DNA from: Brasenia schreberi
Lineage: Eukaryota; Streptophyta; Magnoliopsida; Nymphaeales; Cabombaceae
NCBI GenBank assembly: GCA_036023115.1
Contig: JAYKKT010000079.1
Span: forward strand, 9,437,001-9,501,000
DNA: 64,000 bases
Reading direction: 5' to 3'
The notes under the pieces were generated by a model. That model saw only the letters and a program-made list of their open reading frames with translations. It searched no databases and had not been told where the DNA came from. Of the stretch, positions 32,726 to 44,171 are shown piece after piece; the first letter of the stretch is position 1; each line of letters starts with the position of its first letter. The position numbers and the translations under genes are program-made.

Positions 32726-33199
32726 TGTAAACACCCCAAAATCCCACGAATTCCTCAAATAAAACCTGGTTTTGTAAAAGCAGCCCCAAAGGGCCATTTT
32801 GAGTCTCGAAACCCAGGAGCCTTCCAAACAACCCTGTACATATGTTTTGAACTTTGTATTTCAAAAATATAATGTGGCTTTAAAAACCTTTTAAAACACG
32901 TTTTTGAAACCCCGAAGCAACTTGGCCTAATCAAGACAGGACCAGAAAAGCTAAGGGGAGCCCGGAACCGGAGCACATGTCGAGCCCGACACAGCAACTC
33001 TCATATCAAATCCACCCCCAGGATCTCGAACGTCGAAGACCCTCTTATCATCAAAACATCATTTGAAGTCATCTCCGGAAGGCGAAAACAAAGGTGGACG
33101 ATCATGTTGGCGAAGACCCAACGCAGACGGAGTACTGATGCTGTCAGACCCCGCAGAAACCGTTCATTTTGAACACAGCCCGAAGGAGTCAGAATTCAG

Positions 33200-33243
33200 T
33201 TTGGATTGGATCTGGACCATATATATCTAGATCCCAATCCAAA
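33200..33243 (+). other. U3 inverted repeat
   Basis: TTTGGATTGGATCTGGA and its near-perfect reverse complement surround an ATATATA centre. It is followed by tandem GGATTTGGA and its complement GATCCAATCCAA. Conserved in all 3.4-kb LTRs (for example P 5110-5153), upstream of the TATA box; possibly an enhancer-like or structural element. Confidence 0.55.
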
Positions 33244-33957
33244 CCTATGTGTGGACTTAGATTTGGATTTGGATCCAGAGATCCAATCCAATATCCATAT
33301 CCATGGCCCACATCACCTTCTCATAAATGGAGGTGGGGCCCACTTGAATTTCACGTGGGATTATGGGCATGAGAGAGAGTGGGGGAGGATAAGATCAAAG
33401 TGTGTTGTAATTAAGCTTGACTTGTGTGTCAAGTTTGGGGTTAATCATGTGGGTTAGCCTAATTAAAGTGGGTTTAAGCTTGTAATTAGCCAAAACCTAA
33501 CCTAGGGCTGCACCAACATGATGTGGTTAAGGTCTATGGGACATGCAAAGGGAGCTCCTTAATTTAATCCTAACCAAAAACACCTAATTCTAGCCTTTTA
33601 CCCTAATCCTGTCCTAATCCTAGCCTAATCACCTAACCCACTTCCCTAATCCAGGCCTAATCACCTAACCCTCTCTCCTAATCCTTCCCTAAACCTAGGT
33701 TAATTTCCCTAAACCTAACCTAATCCTAGCCTAATCACCTAACCCACCTCACTAAACCTCACCCCAAAACCAACCCACCTAGCTAAACCCTAAACCTCTA
33801 AACCACCCCACCTAAACCTAGCACACAATCTACCAAAAACCCCTTGTATAAAAATATCTGGCCCTACCCTAATACCAGCCCACCTTACTACCATACCACC
33901 ACCCCTAGACCACCTTACCACTACCCTAATACCAGCCCCAACCGACTTTTGCAGCCC

Positions 33958-33965
33958 TATATAAA
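33958..33965 (+). promoter_or_regulatory. TATA box of LTR1 (promoter of C)
   Basis: TATATAAA with downstream C run and GGGGCGGGTTT. As the 5' LTR copy it would start the C transcript about 30 bp downstream. Confidence 0.65.
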
Positions 33966-34839
33966 CCCCCCCTCCTAAGGGGCGGGTTTCCCATCCTCTC
34001 TCATGCCCTTTCCAGCCCAACCGAGCCCAGCCACTTCATCCACTCCTAGCTGGGTCTTCCACCTGCACCACCGCCAGCCACCATCATGCTCCACCTGCTC
34101 CACCACACCCCAGCCGGCCAACCACCCGTCGCCATCCTTTTCATCCGGCCGAACCAGCCACTTCAAACACCCGATTGCTCCTCTTCCATCCGCCGCCTCC
34201 CATCACCGTCGGTTAGTACCCCACCCTTTAACCTACTTCTTCTCCACTCTCGGCCACCTACACCACCACCACCTTACCCTAACACCAGCCACTTGTCGCC
34301 ACCACACCCATTTGGCCAAGCCTTAGCCACTCCAACCACCCGCCATCACCTAGACACCGTAACTACACCCGGCCACTCCATTTAACCCACTAAGACTTAC
34401 CCATATCACCTCACCACAGCCGACCACCACCTCACCCCATACCCTAGCTAGCTCCCTTCCCATCCACCATAGCCCTAGCTACCTTAGCAACCACCATCAC
34501 CGAATCCCCCCTAGTCGGCCACTCCAACCGACTGTCATATACCCATTCGGCCAACCACCGCCAGCCACATACTCCCCTTAGGAACTCCCTTAGGCTCCCC
34601 CTTAGTGCCATACTTCCTAACACTACACCCTCCCTTAGTGACCCTACTTAGTCACTTTAGCCCAACACACAAAACCAGCCCATCCCTAGCAGCCGGCCAC
34701 CTTCAAGGCGCCCCTCCCGCGCACCTAAGACATCCGGCCAGCAACCCCCTTTGCCGTTCAACTCCGCGGAGCTCCCTCTTGCAGCCCAAGGCGAAGGCCA
34801 AGCCCACGCTCAAGCAAGGCATCTTCGGACCAGCTATTA

Positions 34840-34845
34840 GTAAGT
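34840..34845 (+). promoter_or_regulatory. Putative 5' splice site in LTR1
   Basis: GTAAGT after CAGCTATTA. Paired with the acceptor at 36357 it would define a 1518-nt intron that covers the ~110-bp repeats, HP1, HP2, the LTR end and the primer-binding site. Confidence 0.5.
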
Positions 34846-36243
34846 GCCTAACTCAGTCCTTAGTTGTATACTTGCTTAAGATTTAATTCGATACGGGGTT
34901 GTAATAACGGAGCATAGTCTCCCCCCGCTTGTAATAACGTGGCTTGGCACACCCACACACACGTGCACTCTCTTAGTCGTGCATGATTTTGAACACACAC
35001 GGGCCTAATCAGCCCCTAGTATATAAATATATATATATATATATTTTAACTTACGTAGGGTTTAGCTTAAGTTGGGTGTGTTGCCTTTCAATTCAAGCAC
35101 TCACACACATTGAGCCTTCGCTCTTATTTGAAAGACCCAAGTAAGGGCCGTGCTATACTATTTGGGTTTCATTTCATGTCGTGTGTATAAGTCTTTCAAT
35201 TCAAGCACTCACACACATTCAGCCTTCGCTCTTATTTGAAAGACCCAAATAAGGGCCGTGCTATACTATTTGGGTTTCATTTCATGTCGTGTGTGTAAGT
35301 CTTTCAATTCAAGCACTCACACACATTGAGCCTTCGCTCTTATTTGTAAGACCCAAGTAAGGGCCGTGTTATACTATTTGGGTTTAATTTCATGTTGTGT
35401 GCGTAGTACTTCAATTCAAGCACTCACACACATTGAGCTTTCGCTCTTATTCCCAAGACCTTAATCAAGGCCATACTGCAAGTTATATTTGGGTTTCATT
35501 TCATGTCGTGTGTGTAAGTCTTTCAATTCAAGCACGCACCCACATTGAGCCTTCGCTCTTATTTGCAAGACCCGAGTAAGGGCCCATATATACCTTATAT
35601 ACATATTTCCCTTCGGCATTTACATTACAAGTCATTTCCCTTCGGTTATTTCCCTTCGGTCATTTCCCTTCGGTTATTTCCCTTCGGTCATTTCCCTTCG
35701 GTTATTTCCCTTCGGCATTGTCTTTACATTCGGGTTTTCCCTTTGGAGTAGCGTGAGTTTGCATTGCATCTATGCCATACCACGAGGTAGGACGCATATT
35801 GCATCGAAGCAAGCCCCGTACTCCCGCTCAAATTCACCCCATGTAGTGGAGTGTTCATAACACACACCTAGGTGGCCCATAAAGGGATAAAAAGAAAGAC
35901 TTAGGCACGTGCAAATCCACGTGATCTAAAATCTGCAATCACATTAAAAAGACCGGAATCAAACACCTCGAACCGCTTTCGTAAGCTTTTTCTATCCAAA
36001 AACTCGATTTTTAAAGCGTACAGACTGACCCTTGCACGTCGGTGCAAGAAAGTCTACGACGACAACAGCTCACTTGCTCACAGTCGCCACGTTAGAAGTC
36101 AGATTAAAATATATCTTTGCTAGCTTAAGTAAGCTAGCTGGCACGCCCTGTTTATACAAATAGGCCTTAGACGCACGAGAGGATCCGCTCCAAGCCCTGA
36201 GAAGCCAAAGGGGAGGCGGGGATTTTCCTGCGTCTACAGAGAT

Positions 36244-36261
36244 TGGCATGCCCGGTGGGAC
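36244..36261 (+). other. Primer-binding-site-like sequence of element C
   Basis: TGGCATGCCCGGTGGGAC, five bases after the LTR1 end. One base differs from B and the inner element. Confidence 0.75.
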
Positions 36262-36355
36262 CTGAGCCTTTCAAAAGTCGAGTTAGGACTAGAAGCTTGC
36301 GAAAAATTTTGTTAAAAAGGTGTTGTTTTTAACTTTGTTTTCTTTACTTGTACTT

Positions 36356-36357
36356 AG
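36356..36357 (+). promoter_or_regulatory. Putative 3' splice site upstream of gag
   Basis: A pyrimidine-rich run ending TTTACTTGTACTTAG, then GAAATTTTG, 25 bp before the gag ATG. The same arrangement is found at the inner element (about 44145) and in F (63658-63659, minus). Confidence 0.5.
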
Positions 36358-36382
36358 GAAATTTTGAAAAAGCTTGAAAAGC

Positions 36383-39133
36383 ATGTCAAAATCCAATCCA
36401 AGTGAAGTGTCGAGCCAAGGCTCATGCGCATCAAGTTCTCACTCTAGGAGGATTTTCAAAAACAAAATAAAACTAGATGAGATCGAGGACCTGAAAAGGG
36501 AGTTTGAGGCCAAAATCGATGCTCTCAGCCAAGAGGCTGAAGTAGGCGATTCGTGTTCATCAAACAGTGAACAAAGGCCTAAGAAAAAATCTGAAAAACC
36601 TTGCAAACACAAAGAGGCCTCCGTAATAGAAGGCAACCAATACCACGAGTCCTTCACACAAAAGGACTGTAAAGCCCTACAGCAGTTGCTGAAAGGGCAG
36701 AATAAAGAGAAAAGAAGCTACGCCCTGTTTGATTTCCTTCCTATGGATTACAAAATAGACAGTGACGACGAAATACCGAACTTTCATCGGTATGATGGCA
36801 TGGGTGACCCTAGGTCTCACTTGCAGCTTTTCTCGCGTCGAGCCCATAAGAAAAAGAAGGACTTGATGAAATGGGTGTATTGGTTCCCTTTATCCCTTAA
36901 AGGCACAGCTGCCAAATGGCTGGCTTCGTACGACTTAAGCCAGTTCGCTACTTTTGAAGAGTTAGCGAACTGCTTCATGCAAAGATTTGCACACAACGTA
37001 GAAGTCACGCCGACTCTGAATACCTTAAGGGATACAAAGCAAGGCATGAACGAAGACGTACATGCCTTCATTATAAGATGGAGGTCACTTTTGGGCCAAG
37101 TGCGAGAGCCCATATCCGAAGGATGCGCAGTCATGCTCATCCTGGATAACTTTAAAAGCGAGTTAAAAACCCTTCTCTCGCTCCATGAGATCTCAACTTT
37201 CCATAAGTTGATCAAAAAGGCATCCCTTTTCGAAACCAACTTGAGAAAAGGGACATACGATCACTTGTGGAAAGGAAGTGCCATTTCTAAAACCCGCTTG
37301 GAAAAGCCCATCACTTATGGGCTACCCACGATGGACAAAGGGGCAAAGCCCCATAAAATCGCCAATGTCCAGGTGGATCCAGGCGTGGCAGGCACTTCCA
37401 AAAATTTTGAAAAACTAGAAAACAAAAGGGAGCCGGTTGAAAAACGGGAGTATACACCGCTGGGGCAACTTGTGTCGGAGGTCCTAGACCTCCTACTTTC
37501 CCAGGGCATGATAGAACTTTCCGAAATCCCCGAAGGAGTCACTTCCAAAGGGGGGTATTTAAATCGATTTTGTAAGTATCATCGGCTCAAAGGCCATGAT
37601 ACAAAACATTGTTTCTCCCTTTTAAATAAAATTGAGAACTTGATAGCGGAGGGCTGGCTCCAGGTCACTGCGGAACCTAAGCCACCTCAAGCTGTCTTCA
37701 AAGAACCCTTTCCCAAACACGCCAGTGGCAGTGGGAAAGGAAATGAGGTATGTACCCTCACCTTTTCTAAGGAACTAGCGCAAAAACTAGAGTCTGGTCG
37801 ACCCACTTGTGCGCCCACTCTTGTAGTATACAAGAAGCCCGCCCAAGTCATCATTCGGGGACCAGTTTTAAAAATCCAAGGTTCTCCTCAACTCATCCTT
37901 AGAGCCAAATTTAGCACGAACCCTAGGCTGGTCGTGGGGGAAGTGACTAGATCCGGGAGGATCTATCAACCCCCACAACTTCAAGGTGCTAAAAAGGTGG
38001 TCAGTGTGCCTGGCCCCTCAAAAGCATGTATCCCTGGTGTTCTGCCAAAAGCAAACAAGGATAAAGTCATCCTAAATCCTTATGACTTCGAAAACCACCT
38101 TTCAAAGATTCCTATCTACATGTCTATCCTAGAGCTTATAAAAACCTCGCCTAGGCATAGACTCGTGCTAGAGAAAATTCTAGAAAGGGCCAAGGTTGAT
38201 TCAAACATAAGTTCGGAATCCTTGTCTGCCCAAGTGGCTTTATTAGGAGCAAAATCGCCCATCACTTTCTCGGAAGATGATGTAGATAGACCCTACGAGT
38301 CCCACAACCAAGCCCTGCATATCGAGGTGGTTCTGAAGAACCACTCTCTGGACAGGTGCCTAGTCGATGGGGGAGGAGGGCTCAACATCCTTCCACTTCA
38401 TGTGGCGTATCAAATTGGAGTCACCTTGACTTCTGTGAACCCAAGCCCCATCGTTATCACTGGATACGATGGGAATGCGTCTAGGCTGCTAGGATCAATC
38501 GAACTCCCAATGGAAACGGGAGGGATCGAACACACGGGGGTATTCCATGTCTTGGACATCCACCCCCATTATAACCTGTTGTTTGGAAGGCCCTAGATAC
38601 ACAATTTGTGCGTTGTGCCATCCACCTTCCACAGGTGTGTCAAGATCCCTTTCAGGGACCAGGTCGTAGTGATCCTAGGTGAGAGTCACCCATAGCTTCA
38701 GGGGATCATAAACTCCCCTTGTTTATCAAGCTCCCAGGCCCATGAGGCTAACCTAGGGCAAATTATGATTGAGCCGCCAAGGCTCGTGTTGAACAACCCT
38801 AGGAAGGTTGTATGTGTGAAGGGGCCGCCCAAAGCATGCCGCCTCCCGATCTTAACCCTTCTAGGAAAACCCAAGCGTTCCCTATTTCCAAAGCCCCTAG
38901 ACAAGAGGCCATATGAGCACGATATGGACGACAGCATGTTCCAGGACCACGATTTGTACTCAACCTTTTCAAAAAATAAGAAATCGTGGAACATGTTGTT
39001 GAACATGGGCTATACGCCCTACAAGAGTCTAGGGGCACAGAACCAGGGTCTCCTAGAGCCCATCCTTCCTAGGGCCAATCCAAGCCGATATGGGATCGGC
39101 TATACTCCCCGAATACATAGCTGCTCCTGGTAG
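36383..39133 (+). pseudogene. gag: Gag-protease-spacer of element C (two stops)
   Basis: Starts at the ATG at 36383 (MSKSNPSEVSSQ); the frame is also open a few codons upstream without ATG. Capsid-type region from about residue 130 to 270, knuckle CKYHRLKGHDTKHC, protease LVDGGGGLNILPLH. Open to a TAG at 38594-38596, which replaces the Trp of LGRPWIH. A second in-frame TAG is at 38693-38695. The frame then runs to 39133 through the DMDDSMFQDHDLY spacer. About 320 bp present in F are missing at about 39110 (junction in a shared TAC), which shifts the frame into RT. Like F, it has Asp-Gly-Gly at the protease site. Confidence 0.88.
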
Positions 39134-40745
39134 GACTTTGGCAAAAGAAAAGGATTTCAAAAGAAACGTCGTCTGCATAGCCGAACCAAAAATTTCGAAA
39201 TCACTTGAAAATCCGAGTACAAAACCAGGTCTTTTTGAAAATCGCGCATCAAATTCCCTCGGGTCTATAGCCCACGAGAATGATCAAAGCCCAGAAGTGG
39301 ATCCCCTTGAGGAAGATCCCACTTCTGAGCTCCCAGAATTTCATAAAATTCTCGATTTTGAAAAACCTTCCCAATCAGTAGGAGGAGATTTCATAGAGGT
39401 GAACCTAGGGGATGATTCCAATCCCAAATCCATCAAAATAGGCGCATGTTTGCATGAACCTGAAAGATTAGCATTCATTGCATTTCTACGAACCTATTTA
39501 GATGTGTTTGCATGGACGTATGAAGACATGCCGGGCATAGACCCCAGCATTATTGAGCATCGTCTTCCCTTAGATGCGGATGTAAAACCCATAAAGCAGA
39601 AGCATAGGAAAATACACCCGAATGTATACACGCAAGTCAAAGAGAGTTTAGAAGATCTGTTAAAAGCCGGATTTATAAAACCCATTGCGTATTCTGATTG
39701 GTTGTCAAACATCGTTGTAGTTCGAAAAACCAATGGGAAAATTCGAATATGCATCGATTTCAGAAACCTGAATAAAGCCACTCCAAAGGATAATTACGTC
39801 CAAATCATGAAATGTTTTAATTTATGGATAGCTATTCAGGCTATAATCAAATCAAATTAAGTCCACGAGATCATGGTAAGACCGCCTTCACCACCCCATG
39901 GGGCACGTACTGCTATACAGTCATGCCCTTTGGTTTGAAAAATGCCGGTGCAACATACCAACGAGCCATGACTACGATCTTCCATGATCAGATTCATGAG
40001 CTCGTAGAAGTGTATGTAGATGATCTCTTGGCAAAATCCAAAACCCGATGCACTCATATCGAATGTTTGCAAAAGATTTTCGAAAGGCTTAGGCTTTACA
40101 AAGTAAAGCTAAACCCTAAAAAATGTGTATTCGGGGTAGAATCAGGAAAGCTTCTGGGCTTTATGGTGAGCCAAAGGGGTATAGAAGTCGACCCCTCTAA
40201 GTGTTGAGCCATCATAGACATGGCTCCACCCTCCAATCTCACTCAAATCCGTAGCCTCCAGGGTCGTTTACAATCCGTTCGCCGATTCATATCGAATCTG
40301 GCAACTAGATGCGAACCCTTCAACAAACTGTTGTGGAGGGCACGAAATTCTTATGGGATGACGAATGCCAGAAGTCCTTCGAGAGACTGAAGGCATACTT
40401 GATTAATCCCCCCGTTTTGAACCCTCCAAAGCAAGGAAAACCGCTTTTACTCTACATCTCCGTGCATGCGAATGCTTTAGGAGCCCTATTGGCTCAATAC
40501 GAGGGTGACACCATAAGGAGTATGCCATCTACTACATTTCGAAAACTTTCTTGGCTTATGAATGAAATTATCAAGCCATGGAGAAGACGTGCTTAGCCCT
40601 AGTTTGGGCCTGCCAGAAATTCAGACACTATTTCCTAGATTATGAGATCTAGATAGTGTCCAAGCTTGATCCAATCAAGCACTTGTTCGAAAAACCCATT
40701 CTCACAGGTAGATTGGGCAAATGGCAACTCCTTCTAATAGAGTAT
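39090..40745 (+). pseudogene. pol: RT and RNase H region of element C (broken)
   Basis: First frame 39090-39860 holds the spacer and RT fingers (WLSNIVVVRKTNGKIRICID) and ends after a deletion of about 40 bp near 39797 that removes the residues just before MDGYSGY. RT continues at 39824-40207 with MPFGLKNAGATYQRAM and YVDDLL, and ends at a TGA at 40205-40207 (Arg codon in F). Further frameshifts lie near 40325 and 40510. The RNase H-like end matches F up to the GKWQLLL segment, where the inner LTR starts. Not functional. Confidence 0.85.
40741..40745. repeat. Single remaining target site copy of the inner element
   Basis: AGTAT in the pol of C, directly before the inner LTR. The second copy was lost with the deletion that created the fusion. 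Confidence 0.55.
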
Positions 40746-43700
40746 TGTAAACACCCCGAAATCCCACGAATTCCTTAAACAAACCTGGTTTTGTAAAAGC
40801 AACCCCAAAGGGCCATTTTGAGTTTGGAAACCCAGGAGCCTTCCAAACAACCCTGTATATCTGTTTTAAACTACATCTTTCAAAAACATATAATATGGCT
40901 TTTGAAAACCCTTTTAAAACATGTTTTGAAACCCCGAAGTGGCTTGGCCCGATCAAGACAGGACCAGGAGAGCTAAGAAGAGCCCGGAACCGGAGCACAC
41001 GTCAAGCCCGGCGCAGCAACTCTTGTAACTGATTCACACCCCCAGGATCTCGAACGTCCAAGACCCTGTTCTTATCAAAATATCATTTGAAGTCATCTCC
41101 GGAAGGCAGAAACGGAGGCGAACGACCATGTTCGCGAAGACCCAACGCAGACGGAGTACTGATGCTGTCAGGCCCCGCACGAATCGTCCGTTTCGAACCC
41201 AGCTCGAAGGAGTCAGAGTTCAGTTTGGATTAGATCTGGACCATATATATCCAGATCCCAATCCAAACCCATATCTGGACTTGGATTTGGATTTGGATCT
41301 AGAGATCCAATCCAATATCCATATCCATGGCCCACATCACCTTCTCATAAATGGAGGTGGGGCCCACTTGAGTTTCATGTGGGATATTGGGCATGAGAGA
41401 GAGTGGGGGTGAAAAATATCAAGAGTGTTGTATTAAGCTTGACTTGTGTGTCAAGTTTGGGTTTAATCATGTGGGTTAGCCTAATTGAGTGGGTTTAAGC
41501 TTGTAATTAGCTAAAACCTAACCTAGGGCTGCACCAACATGGGGTGATCAAGGTCTTTGGGCCATGCTAAGGGAGCTCCCTCACCTAAACCTAACCCAAA
41601 ATGACTAATCCTTGCCTAAACCCCTAATCCACCCCTAATCCCGACCTAATCACCTAACCCACTTCCCTAATCCCGGCCTAATCCCAACCTAATCACCTAA
41701 CCCACTTCCCTAATCCTTCCCTAAACCTAGATTAATTTCCCTAATCCTAGCCTAAACCTAGCCTAATCACCTAACCTAGCTCACTAAACCTCACCCTAAA
41801 ACCCAACCACCTAACCTAGCCCTAAACTCCTAAACCACCCTTAGCCCACAATCTACCCAAACCCCTAGTTTTAAAATATCTGGCCCAACCCTTTCCAGCC
41901 CACCTTATCTACATACCACCCTACCTAAACCACCTACCACTACCCTCAGCCCAGCCCTAACCGACCTACCCATCCCCTATTTAAACCCCCCCCTTGGGGG
42001 CGGGTTTTGCAAGTGGGAACCCTCACCTCACCTAGCTGGGCCCTCTCCTTCCCCCACTTCCTCATCTAGCCGGGACCACTCTCCATCACCTCCGCCTGCT
42101 CCACCAGCCACCACCTGCACCGCCACCTTCCCTCTTCCATCCACCACCATTGCCCAGTCGGACGCCACCGCCTTCATCCAACCGAACCAGCCAAGAGCCC
42201 ACCTACCCGCCTACTTCTCCTTGCCTTCCACCGCCTCTCCCCATTCGGTAAGTACCCAATCTCCATCAAAGCCCCTTCTCTTCCACCTCTCCACTCTTAG
42301 CCACCTACCCTATCCTCATCTCAGCCCCTTTGCCACCACCCTTTTCACCTAGCCGAACCTAGTATAACCTAAACTATCGGCCACTACCTAGCCATCATAT
42401 CCCATTCGGCCTTCCCTTAGGTGTCCCATTCGGCCTTCCCATAAATTCTCCTTTAGGTCCAGCTTTCCCAAAACTCTCAACTCCCCTAGTGACCCTAAGA
42501 ACCCACTTATTCAACCCCTTTAAATCCCCACCTTGAGGCGACACCTACTTGCCACCGGCCACCTTCGAGGCGCCTATCCCGCGCCCCACTTGCAGCCGGC
42601 CAGCACCTTTGATCACCTATCTTCGCGGAGCTCCCGTTTGCAGCCCAAGGCCAAGTCCACGCCCAAGCAAGGCCTCTACGGACCAGCTACTCGTAAGTGC
42701 CTAAACTCGGTCCTTAGTTGTATACTTGCTTGAGATTCAATTTGATACGGGGTTGAAATAACGGAGCATAGTCTCCCCCCGCTTGTAATAACGTGGCTTG
42801 GCACAACCACACACGTGCACCCTCTTAGTCGTGCACGATTTTGAACACACACGGGCCTAATCAGCCCCTAATACATAAGTGTATATATATACTTTCATTT
42901 TCGAAGGGTTTTGTTTAAGTTGGGTGCGTTGTCTTTCAATTCAAGCACTCACACACATTGAGCTTTCGCTCTTATTTGAAAGACCCAAGTAAGGGCCGAC
43001 CTATACTATTTGGGTTTCATTTCATGTCGTGTGAGTAAGTCTTTCAATTCAAGCACTCACACACATTGAGCTTTCGCTCTTAGTTGAAAGACCCAAGTAA
43101 GGGCTGACCTATACTATTTGGGTTTCATTTCATGTCGTGTGAGTAAGTCTTTCAATTCAAGCACTTTCACACACATTGAGCCTTCGCTCTTACTCCCAAG
43201 ACCTTAGTAAAGGCCTTATTGCAGTTATATTTGGGTTTCATTTATGTCGTGTGTGTAGTACTTCAATTCAAGCACTCTCACACACATTGAGCCTTCGCTC
43301 TTACTCCCAAGACCTTAGTCAAGGCCATACTGCAATTTATATTTGGGTTTAATTTCATGTCGTGTGTGTAAGTCTTTCAATTCAAGCACGCACCCACATT
43401 GAGCCTTCGCTCTTATTTGCAAGACCCGAGTAAGGGCTCATATACATAAGCTATATACATATCTCCCTTCGGTTATTTCCCTTCGGTTATTTCCCTTCTG
43501 CTATTTCCCTTCAGTATTGTCTTTACATTTCGGGTTTTCCCTTTGGAGTAGCGTGAGTTTGCATTGCATCTACGCCATACCACGAGGTAGGATGCATATT
43601 GCATCAAAGCAAGCCCCGCTCGAATTCGCCCATATAGTGGAGTGTTCATAACACACAAACTAGGTGGCCCGAAAAGGGATAAAAGAAAAGACTTAGGCAC

Positions 43701-44027
43701 GTGCAAATCCACGTGATCTAAAATATGCTACCGCATCTTAAAGACCCGAAATAGACACCTCGAATCGCTTCGTAGACTTTCTCTCCAAAACTCGATTTTT
43801 GCAAAGCGTACAGACTGACCCTTGCGCATCGGTGCAAGAAGGTCTGCGACGACAAGAGCTTACTTGCTCACAGTCACCACGTTTAGAAGTCAGTGTTCAA
43901 AATATCTTCACTAAATTAAGTAAGCTAGCTGGCACGCCCTATTTGTATACATAGGCCTTAGACACACGAGAAGATCCACTCCAAGCCCCGAAAGAGGCGA
44001 AGAGGCAGAGATTTTCGCGCGTCTACA
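40746..44027 (+). repeat. LTR2: inner LTR within element C (3282 bp)
   Basis: TGTAAACACC to GCGTCTACA. It is closer to the P and F LTRs than to LTR1 and LTR3 (shared GGCAGAAACGGAGGCG variant and TATTTAAA box), so it did not arise from C. Contains a CCTAA-rich tract (41580-41870), a TATA-like box (41978), GTAAGT (42693), five ~110-bp repeats (from 42933) and HP1/HP2. No polypurine tract precedes it, so it is a 5' LTR, not the 3' LTR of C. Confidence 0.9.
41978..41985 (+). promoter_or_regulatory. TATA-like box of LTR2
   Basis: TATTTAAA followed by a C run and GGGGGCGGGTTTT. Confidence 0.6.
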
Positions 44028-44032
44028 GAGAT

Positions 44033-44050
44033 TGGCACGCCCGGTGGGAC
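44033..44050 (+). other. Primer-binding-site-like sequence of the inner element
   Basis: TGGCACGCCCGGTGGGAC, five bases after LTR2. Shows that LTR2 was a 5' LTR. Confidence 0.8.
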
Positions 44051-44171
44051 GTGAGCCTTTTCAGAAATCGAGTTTACTTGTAGAAGTCTTGCGAAAATTT
44101 TGTAAAAAGGTGTCGTTTTAACTTGTTTTCTTTGCTTGTACTTAGGAAATTTTGAAAAAAGCTTGAAAAGC

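Larger units (their letters stand above)
32726..36238 (+). repeat. LTR1: 5' LTR of element C (3513 bp)
   Basis: TGTAAACACC to GCGTCTACA. Contains the U3 inverted repeat (33200-33243), a CCTAA-rich tract (33560-33850), TATATAAA (33958), GTAAGT (34840), an (AT)n run (about 35020-35045), five ~110-bp repeats (from 35086), TTATTTCCCTTCGG-type short repeats (about 35640-35715), HP1 (about 36021-36055) and HP2 (36119-36138). Confidence 0.92.

Noticed and set aside
36439..39038. Antisense frames over gag and RT (also at 57516-58740, 59161-60387 and 61980-63576)
   Set aside because: They mirror real coding sequence on the other strand and have no family motifs.
39100..39130. The 320-bp gap of C relative to F considered as a spliced intron copied into DNA
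   Set aside because: The ends are not GT-AG, and the joint lies in a 3-bp TAC shared by both sides, so a simple deletion fits better.
40746..44027. LTR2 considered as the true 3' LTR of element C
   Set aside because: No polypurine tract precedes it, pol is cut mid-gene, a primer-binding site follows it, and its subfamily differs from LTR1. LTR3 carries the matching GTTCG duplication.
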